DNA of 10,163 bases from Neisseriales bacterium (GTDB lineage Bacteria; Pseudomonadota; Gammaproteobacteria; Burkholderiales; UBA11063): contig SSGY01000028.1 in the NCBI GenBank assembly GCA_008017145.1, positions 1-10,163 on the forward strand, read 5' to 3'. Position 1 is the stretch's first letter. Each line of letters begins with the position of its first letter. The translations under genes were made by a program, and so were the position numbers. This document shows, one piece after another, positions 1 through 6,479 of the stretch. The notes beneath the pieces are model-generated. The model ran no database searches. It had not been told where the DNA came from and saw only the letters and a list, made by a program, of their open reading frames with translations.

Positions 1-133
1 CCAAAGTATCAGTATTACGTGGCGCGGTAGACGTAAACGCGGCTTGCGAATCTACTGTACCGCAGGCACTTACACCAAGTAATGTTGCTAATATTAAAGC
101 GAGCTCTTTTTTATTTACCATCTTGAATTGCAT
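1..133 (-). CDS. bamC: Outer-membrane lipoprotein, N-terminal part, probably BamC (runs off the left edge)
   Basis: Forty-four codons are visible, read leftward from ATG at 133 to the window edge. The product starts with a basic n-region (Lys4, Lys8, Lys9), then a hydrophobic stretch (about residues 11-20) and a lipobox V-S-A-C with the lipidated cysteine at residue 24: a type II signal peptide. A low-complexity Ser/Thr/Ala linker follows and ends in N-T-D-T-L at the edge. BamC proteins have such a flexible linker leading to a conserved LEVPPDL segment, and the next codon starts with G, which would permit Glu. The gene lies 8 bp after dapA, the usual beta/gammaproteobacterial position of bamC (nlpB), a BAM-complex lipoprotein. 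The 133 start is preferred because AGG, overlapping the dapA TAG stop, sits 7 nt upstream; an in-frame ATG at 121 has no comparable site. The lipoprotein is well supported; the BamC identity rests on context and short similarity. Confidence 0.65.
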   Translation of the reverse strand, partial: MQFKMVNKKELALILATLLGVSACGTVDSQAAFTSTAPRNTDTL

Positions 134-141
134 AAATCAAC

Positions 142-1020
142 CTATTTAATTTGTTCTAAAATATCTCTAAACCTATTATGATAGCCGCTACTTAATTCAG
201 TCAATGGCAAGCGCAGCATTCCATGAGCAATTTGCTGCTCTTGGCATAATGCCCATTTAACTGGAATTGGATTAGACTCACAAAATAGCGCATCATATAA
301 TGATAAGAGTTGTTTATTAATCGCTAATGCTGCATCGCGTTCTCCTGCTAAGGCATGAGCACACATCTGGCTAAATTGACTTGGACGAATATTACTGGCA
401 ACAGAAATCACCCCAGCGCCGCCGGAGAGCATAAATGTAACCGCACTAAAATCATCACCTGATAGCAAAATAAAATGTTCTGGCTTATGCGCCATTAAGT
501 AAGTGCAACGCTTTAAATCACCTGTAGCATCTTTAATCGCCACAATATTCTTAAAATCACGAGCCAAACGCAACACTGTATCATCGGCTAAATTGCATGC
601 AGTACGCCCTGGTACATTGTATAAAATTACTGGAAATTTAGAGTGTTTTGCCACAGCTGCAAAGTGTTGATATAAACCATTTTGAGTTGGTTTCACATAG
701 TACGGTACCAAACACATCAAATAATCAACTCCTGAGAGCTGATTAACTTCATCAATGAACTCTAGCGTCATTGCAGTAGCAGCAGTCCCACTTCCCACTA
801 TTAATGGTACACGCCCACGATTAACTTCGACTACATGACGAATCACAGCTAGTTTTTCAGAATCAGTTAATGCCGCAGCCTCGCCGGTTGAACCGACGAC
901 AACTAATCCAGAAACTCCACTGTTGATCTGCCATTCAGTAAACTTAGTCAATGATTGGTAATCAATACTACCATCTTCAAAAAATGGTGTAACAATTGCA
1001 GTTATACATCCTTTTAGCAT
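142..1020 (-). CDS. dapA: 4-hydroxy-tetrahydrodipicolinate synthase
   Basis: DapA condenses pyruvate with aspartate-4-semialdehyde in the cytoplasm, the first committed step of lysine and meso-diaminopimelate synthesis. The 292-residue length is standard and the whole chain fits a TIM-barrel DHDPS. Visible landmarks: ITAIVTPF at 6-13, the pyruvate-carboxylate loop GSTGE at 43-47, LVPYY at 105-109 with the second catalytic tyrosine, YNVPGRT at 135-141 with catalytic Tyr135 and substrate-binding Arg140, and AIKDATGD at 162-169 with Schiff-base Lys164. The classic first threonine of GTTGE is serine here (Ser44). The start is supported by GAGGG in the 9-bp gap after the pilZ stop. It lies second to last of the visible operon genes, directly before a probable bamC. 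Paralogous N-acetylneuraminate lyase or KDG aldolase is unlikely given Arg140 in the YNVPGRT motif and the bamC-like neighbour. Confidence 0.96.
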   Translation of the reverse strand: MLKGCITAIVTPFFEDGSIDYQSLTKFTEWQINSGVSGLVVVGSTGEAAALTDSEKLAVIRHVVEVNRGRVPLIVGSGTAATAMTLEFIDEVNQLSGVDYLMCLVPYYVKPTQNGLYQHFAAVAKHSKFPVILYNVPGRTACNLADDTVLRLARDFKNIVAIKDATGDLKRCTYLMAHKPEHFILLSGDDFSAVTFMLSGGAGVISVASNIRPSQFSQMCAHALAGERDAALAINKQLLSLYDALFCESNPIPVKWALCQEQQIAHGMLRLPLTELSSGYHNRFRDILEQIK

Positions 1021-1029
1021 GTTTCCCTC

Positions 1030-1362
1030 TCAAAAAGTATAGCTATTTGCTTGGTTTTGTAATGAGCCACCTAACATAATTTCAATTTTAGATCTGGCAT
1101 CTGAACCAGCTCGATCTTGATTAAAATGAACACCAATTCCAGGTGGATAACCAACTGCAGAATTTGGGCTAATCCAATTAACTTTACCGCTTACCGCAAT
1201 ATTTTCGCCCCCCTCAGGTAAAGTTATAATCAGAAAAACCTCTTCTCCAAGTTGATAACTATAATTTCCACTGATGAAAATGCCTCCAAATTTAAATTGT
1301 TGAATGTACATCTTAAGCAAATCTTGCCTACTTGAAACATTAACTTTAATGATGTTATTCAT
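1030..1362 (-). CDS. pilZ: Type IV pilus assembly protein PilZ
   Basis: This 110-residue, single-domain PilZ protein resembles the Pseudomonas/Xanthomonas T4P PilZ. Visible blocks are FKFGGIFISG (23-32), YQLGEEVFLIITLPE (36-50), VSGKVNWISP (57-66) and PGIGVHF (74-80). The RxxxR and D/NxSxxG motifs that bind c-di-GMP in canonical PilZ domains are absent, as expected for the pilus subtype, which acts as an adaptor. In Xanthomonas, PilZ binds the ATPase PilB and the EAL protein FimX; a link to the PilB encoded upstream in this window is an inference. The start is supported by AAGG overlapping the TAA stop of the preceding AsmA-family gene (TAAGG, then 7 nt, ATG). The C-terminal tail after about residue 97 is polar and Gln/Asn/Ser-rich, and probably disordered. 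Confidence 0.92.
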   Translation of the reverse strand: MNNIIKVNVSSRQDLLKMYIQQFKFGGIFISGNYSYQLGEEVFLIITLPEGGENIAVSGKVNWISPNSAVGYPPGIGVHFNQDRAGSDARSKIEIMLGGSLQNQANSYTF

Positions 1363-1371
1363 AAAAATACC

Positions 1372-3462
1372 TTATCTATGTTTACGTGACTTAACTACTT
1401 TAGGCTCAACTGTGTTTAATGTCATATTTTGAATTGAAATCTGTGGACTAAATAAATTTCCGTCAATTCCTACCGGTATTGACACGGACTTAATATGCTG
1501 CTCATTTAATGGCATGATACTACTAACATTTAAGCGATAGTTTATTTTAGTAGCGGCAAAATCAATTACTCCGTTTCCAGTTGCTAAAATGGTTGGAGAA
1601 CTAAAATTAATACTGCTATTTTTTGAAATCCCACTTTCGAATTCAAACTTTGCATTCAAGGTAGAAAATTTTGTCATTAGCTGACTCTTACTTTGAAACG
1701 CCGCTAAGTTTTCTGGGCTCAAAAATAAACTAAAATCTACACCACTAAATCCACCATTGCGAACTTTCAAACCAATTGCCCCGTCCAGATTTTTACGCAA
1801 ATCCTGATATGTTCTAGCATTGTTTACCTGAGTGTTAAAAGTAAAATCGGCCAAACCATTGATTGCACTGACGTCGAATAAATTAATAAACATTTTTTTC
1901 AAATCTACATTGCTGACTTGATTATCTATAGATACATCATAGGCATCATGATCAGCTTTAATCACCGCAGTACCATTAATAACACCATTATCATAGAGAT
2001 TTGCATGTAACCGAGTTAATTTTAACATCTTATCTTTAACAATTAGTGAGCTATCAACATTAGTTAAATGAATATGGCTTAAATCAAGATTATTAATCTT
2101 GAGGTTTGCTTCCAAATCAAGCCAATTTAACCAACTAAATGGCAAAATACTGTCATCAGAGTATAAAGGAAGACTGCCTTGTGCCGAGCTCATAAATCGC
2201 GATAAATTTAATGCGCTAATTGTCCCATTTAATTTCAGAAAATCTTTATCATCATTAACTGCATATTCGGCATCAATTTTGGCGCTTGCTCCATCTATTA
2301 ATCCCCGTAGCTGAACCCCAACCCAGTTATCTGACTCGTGATAATTACATGTGCCACTCAAGGAGCTAGAAAATACGGCAGCATTAGCTTGATTAGGCGT
2401 TATTGATAAACCAAGATTACAACTCTGATTAGCAACATTAAATTTTGAGTCAACTTTCGTCGCAATTAAACCCAGTTCTAGATTAACTTTGCGCAGATTA
2501 TTTTGCGCATTATATTTTATTTTACTATTATCAATTGAGAAATCACTGTAATTATTAGTTCTTAAATTAAGCGAATTTAAAACCAAACTTTGTGAACCAT
2601 TTTTCAATCCAGCTGTTAATGTCATCGCCAAATCATGGACTGTTAAGCCGTACATCGAGAGTAGCATTGTATCCATATGCAGATTACCATTATATTTCTC
2701 GGAACTAATAATTCCGTTAGTATTTTCAACCCAAAGCTTTTGATTGATATAATCATAGTGCCCAACAGATTGTAATTCAACATGCATTTTTGGTGCATCT
2801 ATTATAGTACTTAACTGCTCAATATTTAGATTATCACTATCTGCTTTAGTAATATTACCACGAATTGAAAAATCAGTATTATACCTACCGCTTTTGAAGC
2901 TTAACTGTACTAAAGGTTTAGTTTCAATGCCAGTTAACGACATACTTGCATCACGAATAATATACTGCTCCTGTGACTCAACCCAGTTCAAATTGGTAAT
3001 TGACAAAGTCTGCAAATTACCGAATTCGGAATGCGCAATACTATCATAGTCCAGTAGATCTGCATATTTAGTATCTTTTTCTTCTCGCTGAAAAAAAGTT
3101 ACACCATTTAATGCTATCCTTCTAACTTTATAATGCCCGACAATCAAATCCAGCCATGATAATTGACAATTTGCGGTATTAATATGTAAAGCCTCATGAT
3201 GCGTATCATCTTGAACTGTCAAATCAGAAATAAATAGACTTAAACCGTGCCAAGAGCGTGGTTCAACCGTACCATTGATTATTACTGCATAGTTTTTATT
3301 GTTAAATTGGTTAATTACCATTTGTTTAACTTTATTAACATCAAACAAATAATAGAAAAATAACAACGGAATACATACCGTTAAAAAAAATAAAAGAAAC
3401 ATTCCCCACAAAACAAAGCGTATACTTTGCCGTGAGACTTTAATTTGATAAATTTTACGCAT
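1372..3462 (-). CDS. AsmA-family protein
   Basis: This 696-residue protein has a short basic N-terminus, one transmembrane anchor (about 15-40, FVLWGMFLLFFLT...) and a long periplasmic beta-rich region. The N-terminal AsmA signature is visible around 63-82 (NGTVEPRSWHGLSLFISDL), as is the C-terminal AsmA block: VRNGGFSGVDFSL from 567, FSTLNAKFEFESG near 598-610, SPTILATGNGVIDF at 622-635 and a closing IPVGIDGNLFSPQISI. AsmA-like proteins (AsmA, TamB, YhdP, YicH) are anchored in the inner membrane and are thought to shuttle phospholipid to, or support assembly of, the outer membrane. The ATG follows the coaE TAG stop with no gap (TAGATG), with AGG 8 nt upstream, so coupled translation is likely. 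Which AsmA subfamily it belongs to cannot be settled by eye. Its place between coaE and pilZ is unusual to me. Confidence 0.88.
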   Translation of the reverse strand: MRKIYQIKVSRQSIRFVLWGMFLLFFLTVCIPLLFFYYLFDVNKVKQMVINQFNNKNYAVIINGTVEPRSWHGLSLFISDLTVQDDTHHEALHINTANCQLSWLDLIVGHYKVRRIALNGVTFFQREEKDTKYADLLDYDSIAHSEFGNLQTLSITNLNWVESQEQYIIRDASMSLTGIETKPLVQLSFKSGRYNTDFSIRGNITKADSDNLNIEQLSTIIDAPKMHVELQSVGHYDYINQKLWVENTNGIISSEKYNGNLHMDTMLLSMYGLTVHDLAMTLTAGLKNGSQSLVLNSLNLRTNNYSDFSIDNSKIKYNAQNNLRKVNLELGLIATKVDSKFNVANQSCNLGLSITPNQANAAVFSSSLSGTCNYHESDNWVGVQLRGLIDGASAKIDAEYAVNDDKDFLKLNGTISALNLSRFMSSAQGSLPLYSDDSILPFSWLNWLDLEANLKINNLDLSHIHLTNVDSSLIVKDKMLKLTRLHANLYDNGVINGTAVIKADHDAYDVSIDNQVSNVDLKKMFINLFDVSAINGLADFTFNTQVNNARTYQDLRKNLDGAIGLKVRNGGFSGVDFSLFLSPENLAAFQSKSQLMTKFSTLNAKFEFESGISKNSSINFSSPTILATGNGVIDFAATKINYRLNVSSIMPLNEQHIKSVSIPVGIDGNLFSPQISIQNMTLNTVEPKVVKSRKHR

Positions 3463-4071
3463 CTAGTTACCTGATAATAATAAATATTGAGCATGCAATT
3501 GATCAATTTGCGGAATCAATGCTTCCATGCCATTATTATTGATAATTACATCATCTGCTAACTCTAATTGCGTATCGCGTGCAACTTGCCGCTTAAGAAT
3601 AGCGTCAACCATCTCTTGATTTAAACCGCTTCTTTGCATCAATCTTTTTAGCAGCTCCTGATATTCGGTATCTACAAAGATATTGCGATCAGTTATAGCT
3701 AAATAATCTGGAGCTCGAAATAATAATGGAACCACAACAAGTGAGTAGCAGGCAGACGAATTGTTCATTAGTTGACTGCGCGTTTCTGCTAAAATCAATG
3801 GATGCATTAATTTTTCAAGTCGTTGGTGTAAGGCTTCATCATTAAAAACCATTTCTCGTAAGCGTACACGGTCTAAAACACCACCACTATTTACAAGATC
3901 ACTACCAAATTCCTGCTGGATTGCAGGTAGTGCAAAACCATTTGGTATTGTTAACTGATGTGCAATAACGTCTGTATCAACGACCTGAGCACCACGCTCC
4001 GCAAATATTCTTGCTACGGTTGATTTACCGCTACCAATTAGCCCAGTTAAGCCAATCACCATTTTAGTCAT
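3463..4071 (-). CDS. coaE: Dephospho-CoA kinase
   Basis: CoaE phosphorylates the ribose 3'-hydroxyl of dephospho-CoA with ATP, the last step of coenzyme A synthesis, in the cytoplasm. The 202-residue length is typical. Seen: the P-loop GLIGSGKST at 10-18, VVDTD at 30-34, LEKLMHP at 85-91, the VPLLF segment at 114-118, and the lid/adenine region RLMQRSG...RQVARD...ADDVIINNNG (143-181). In most family members VPLLF is followed by Glu; here the next residue is Arg119, which may be a lineage substitution. The gene lies 9 bp after pilD. Its Shine-Dalgarno is weak: only GAG, overlapping the pilD TGA stop. An in-frame ATG three codons later has nothing better. A pilD-coaE pairing is common in beta/gammaproteobacterial T4P clusters. 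Confidence 0.95.
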   Translation of the reverse strand: MTKMVIGLTGLIGSGKSTVARIFAERGAQVVDTDVIAHQLTIPNGFALPAIQQEFGSDLVNSGGVLDRVRLREMVFNDEALHQRLEKLMHPLILAETRSQLMNNSSACYSLVVVPLLFRAPDYLAITDRNIFVDTEYQELLKRLMQRSGLNQEMVDAILKRQVARDTQLELADDVIINNNGMEALIPQIDQLHAQYLLLSGN

Positions 4072-4080
4072 TGTTGTAAC

Positions 4081-4953
4081 TCAATACACAATTAAAGGAA
4101 ATAATTCATTTGCAAACAACAACACCAATATTCCTGCGGCACCCAAAAACGGACCAAATGGAATTGGATTACCAGCATTCAATTTCCCACATAAACGCAT
4201 GGTTACGGCATAAATAATGCCACATACCGAAGACAAAATTAAAACGCTGAGAAGGTTTTGCCAACCAAGCCACGCACCAATAGCAGCAAGCAGCTTAAAG
4301 TCTCCATAACCCATACCTTCTTTTTTAGTAATTAATTTAAACGCCCAAAATAATAACCATAAAATCATATAGCCCGCAACTGCACCGATCACAGCGTTAG
4401 TCAGACCACCACAAATTCCACCATGCAAATTAAAAAGCAATCCAAGCCAAATCAATGGTAAAGTCAATTCATCAGGTAACAAAAAAGTATCCAAATCAAT
4501 CATCATCAAACATAGAACCACTGAAACAAAAATTAAACCGCCACACAGTGCCCATGGATCATTAAAGACATAACCAACCGCGACGAACAATACACCACAA
4601 AGCGCTTCAACTAAAGGGTAACGAAGTGAAATTTTGGCTTTGCAACTAGTGCATTTACCGCCAATAATAAAATAACCGATAAGCGGAATATTTGTCCATG
4701 CAGGAACCTTAGCTTGGCATTTTGGGCAATGTGAATGCGGATGTACCAAATTAAACCGCGTATCATCTGCACTCAATGTACACTCGTCGCCCAATACCTC
4801 AATACACTCATTGCGCCACTTACGATTAAGCATGATTGGCAAGCGATAAATAACTACATTAAGAAAGCTACCTATGCATAAACCAACAAGCAACAAGCAG
4901 ATCGCTCTAAACAGCAAACTATTTAAAAATAAAAAACCGAATAAATCAAACAT
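4081..4953 (-). CDS. pilD: Prepilin peptidase / N-methyltransferase PilD
   Basis: PilD is an inner-membrane aspartyl protease that cleaves the type III signal peptide of prepilins and N-methylates the new N-terminal phenylalanine. All 290 residues look intact. The N-terminal part has IGSFLNVVIYRLP (28-39), then a cytoplasmic zinc-type tetracysteine pair, CPKC at 76-79 and CTSC at 101-104, as in bifunctional peptidase/methyltransferases. Catalytic aspartates are expected at Asp153 in MIDLDTFLLPDELT and Asp218 in GMGYGDFK. Several further transmembrane helices follow. The start is supported by AGGA with 6 nt spacing. Unlike the other pilus-cluster genes it is separated from its predecessor by 147 bp, which contains a possible promoter. 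It would be expected to process pilins encoded elsewhere, since no pilin is in this window. Confidence 0.97.
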   Translation of the reverse strand: MFDLFGFLFLNSLLFRAICLLLVGLCIGSFLNVVIYRLPIMLNRKWRNECIEVLGDECTLSADDTRFNLVHPHSHCPKCQAKVPAWTNIPLIGYFIIGGKCTSCKAKISLRYPLVEALCGVLFVAVGYVFNDPWALCGGLIFVSVVLCLMMIDLDTFLLPDELTLPLIWLGLLFNLHGGICGGLTNAVIGAVAGYMILWLLFWAFKLITKKEGMGYGDFKLLAAIGAWLGWQNLLSVLILSSVCGIIYAVTMRLCGKLNAGNPIPFGPFLGAAGILVLLFANELFPLIVY

Positions 4954-4969
4954 ATCAATCCTACTTTAA

Positions 4970-4998
4970 ATTATATACTCACATAATTTGATTTTTGG
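4970..4998 (-). promoter_or_regulatory. Possible promoter for the pilD-coaE-asmA-pilZ-dapA-bamC run
   Basis: On the minus strand a perfect TATAAT lies at 4975-4970, 16 nt before the pilD start codon. At 17 nt spacing the -35 position (4998-4993) reads CCAAAA, a poor match. A start near 4963 would leave a leader of only about 10 nt, barely holding the AGGA site. The hexamer is clear, but AT-rich spacers produce it by chance, so this is only a candidate. Confidence 0.3.
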
Positions 4999-5013
4999 AC
5001 ACGAAGTACTAAT

Positions 5014-5060
5014 AAAAAAGACACAGCGCGGTACACAGAAGTATGCAAGGAGTCTTTTTT
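5014..5060 (-). terminator. Terminator- or attenuator-like inverted repeat in the pilC-pilD gap
   Basis: A perfect 9-bp inverted repeat, AAAAAAGAC (5014-5022) and GTCTTTTTT (5052-5060), encloses a 29-nt loop. In the direction of pilus gene transcription it ends in a T-run (GTCTTTTTTATT), which is terminator-like. The stem is short, A/T-rich and has a large loop, so it would be weak. It could reduce read-through from pilC into pilD, or act as an RNA-processing site. The rest of the 147-bp gap shows no ORF. Confidence 0.35.
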
Positions 5061-5100
5061 GGGATACAACAAAGCCCAAGAGTCAAAGACAATGAATATA

Positions 5101-6474
5101 TTAACCAACCACATCCCCCAAATGGAATAATGGTAAATAAATCGCAACAATAATTGAACCTAAAACACTACCTAAAATTACAATAGTTGCTGGCTCAATT
5201 AATGACAAGAGTGTTTCAATAACCATTTCAATTTCTTGGTCATAATAATCCGCGATTGACTGTAACAAGAAATCCAGTGAACCAGCTTCCTCACCAACAG
5301 CAACCATTTGATTGACCATATTCGGGAATATGTCGGTAGTTAGCATGGCGTTATATAGACTGCTACCTGACTCTACATCTTTTTGGATGTTTAAAGTTGC
5401 AGCACCATATAAATAATTATCAACTAAAAGAGCTATTGAACGCAGAGCGTCATTTAGTGGGACACCTGCTGAAAACAGCAGCGATAGCGTTCGTGTCCAA
5501 CGTGAAATCAATGTTTTCTGGGCTAACTCCCCAAAAAGCGGTACCTTAAAAATCGCACTGTCAACAAAAAATCTAAAACGGGGAACACCACGGTAAGCAG
5601 ATTTAAATGCAAAGATTGCACCAACAATTGCCGCAATGATTAACCACCAAAAACCAATTATAAAATGCGAAATCGCAACTACTATCAAGGTTGGCGCGGG
5701 TAATTTGGCACCCATCCCCTCAAAAATCTTTTGAAATTGTGGAACTACGAACCCCAGTACTATCCCTAATACTATAGTTGATACAATTACCACAATTACC
5801 GGATAAGCCATAGCAGATTTAACTCTACGTTTGACTGCATCAATCTTCTCTTTGTATTCAATATAACGCGTTAGTAAGGTTTCTAAAATCCCGCCTTTTT
5901 CACCGATTGATAAGAAATTAATAAATAGTGCATCAAAAACCATCGGATATGTTCCAAATGATTCCGATAAACTTAAGCCATTTTCTACCCCGAGCTTGAT
6001 ATCTTCTAAAATCTCATAGAATTTTTTATTTTCCTGCCCACGTATTACAATATCAAATGCTTTGAGTAATGGAACCCCTGATTTGATAACTACCACAAAT
6101 TGCTTAATAAAAACCGTAATCTCTTTATCTTTTACTGGTTTTTTTACTTTTTTCTTTTCTTTATCGGCGGCTGGTGTATCTTTATTCGCCAGTTCGTGAA
6201 TTTCTTTAGAGCGCGCTAACTTAGTAAACAAGCTCAACTTCTTCTCGTGAGTACTTGCCTTAAATTTAAACTGCGATAGAATATCATTCAAAAACGAAAG
6301 ACTGCTACGTTGCTTAACCGAGAATGGAATAATATCGCGTTTACGCAATTTAACCCGTGCGATAATCGCAGTCTCAGCTTCAACCGTTCCAGTAACTAAA
6401 TCACCATTTTTAGTTCTACCTTCATAAAACCAACTTAGCTCACGAGGGTTCTGCTTATCTTTCTTACTCGCCAT
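5101..6474 (-). CDS. pilC: Type IV pilus inner-membrane platform protein PilC (PilG in Neisseria)
   Basis: PilC is the polytopic platform that couples the PilB motor to pilin insertion in the inner membrane. Two T2SSF domains are visible: one at about 119-242 with KSGVPLLKAFDI (131-142) and GEKGGILETLL (191-201), and one at about 321-443 with SAGVPLNDALRS (335-346) and GEEAGSLDFLL (394-404). Hydrophobic segments lie near 225-245, 262-290 and 428-449. The N-terminal element (residues 15-54, FYEGRTKNGDLVTGTVEAE) is normal. Between it and the first T2SSF domain lies a longer than usual lysine-rich linker (about 60-118), which makes the protein 457 residues rather than about 400. The gene starts 5 bp after pilB; GGA and GAG at the pilB stop serve as the ribosome-binding site. 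Confidence 0.96.
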   Translation of the reverse strand: MASKKDKQNPRELSWFYEGRTKNGDLVTGTVEAETAIIARVKLRKRDIIPFSVKQRSSLSFLNDILSQFKFKASTHEKKLSLFTKLARSKEIHELANKDTPAADKEKKKVKKPVKDKEITVFIKQFVVVIKSGVPLLKAFDIVIRGQENKKFYEILEDIKLGVENGLSLSESFGTYPMVFDALFINFLSIGEKGGILETLLTRYIEYKEKIDAVKRRVKSAMAYPVIVVIVSTIVLGIVLGFVVPQFQKIFEGMGAKLPAPTLIVVAISHFIIGFWWLIIAAIVGAIFAFKSAYRGVPRFRFFVDSAIFKVPLFGELAQKTLISRWTRTLSLLFSAGVPLNDALRSIALLVDNYLYGAATLNIQKDVESGSSLYNAMLTTDIFPNMVNQMVAVGEEAGSLDFLLQSIADYYDQEIEMVIETLLSLIEPATIVILGSVLGSIIVAIYLPLFHLGDVVG

Positions 6475-6479
6475 TTTCT

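Noticed and set aside
2099..2314. Open frame on the plus strand inside the AsmA-family gene
   Set aside because: It is antisense to a well-supported gene, has no ribosome-binding site context and shows no protein motif.
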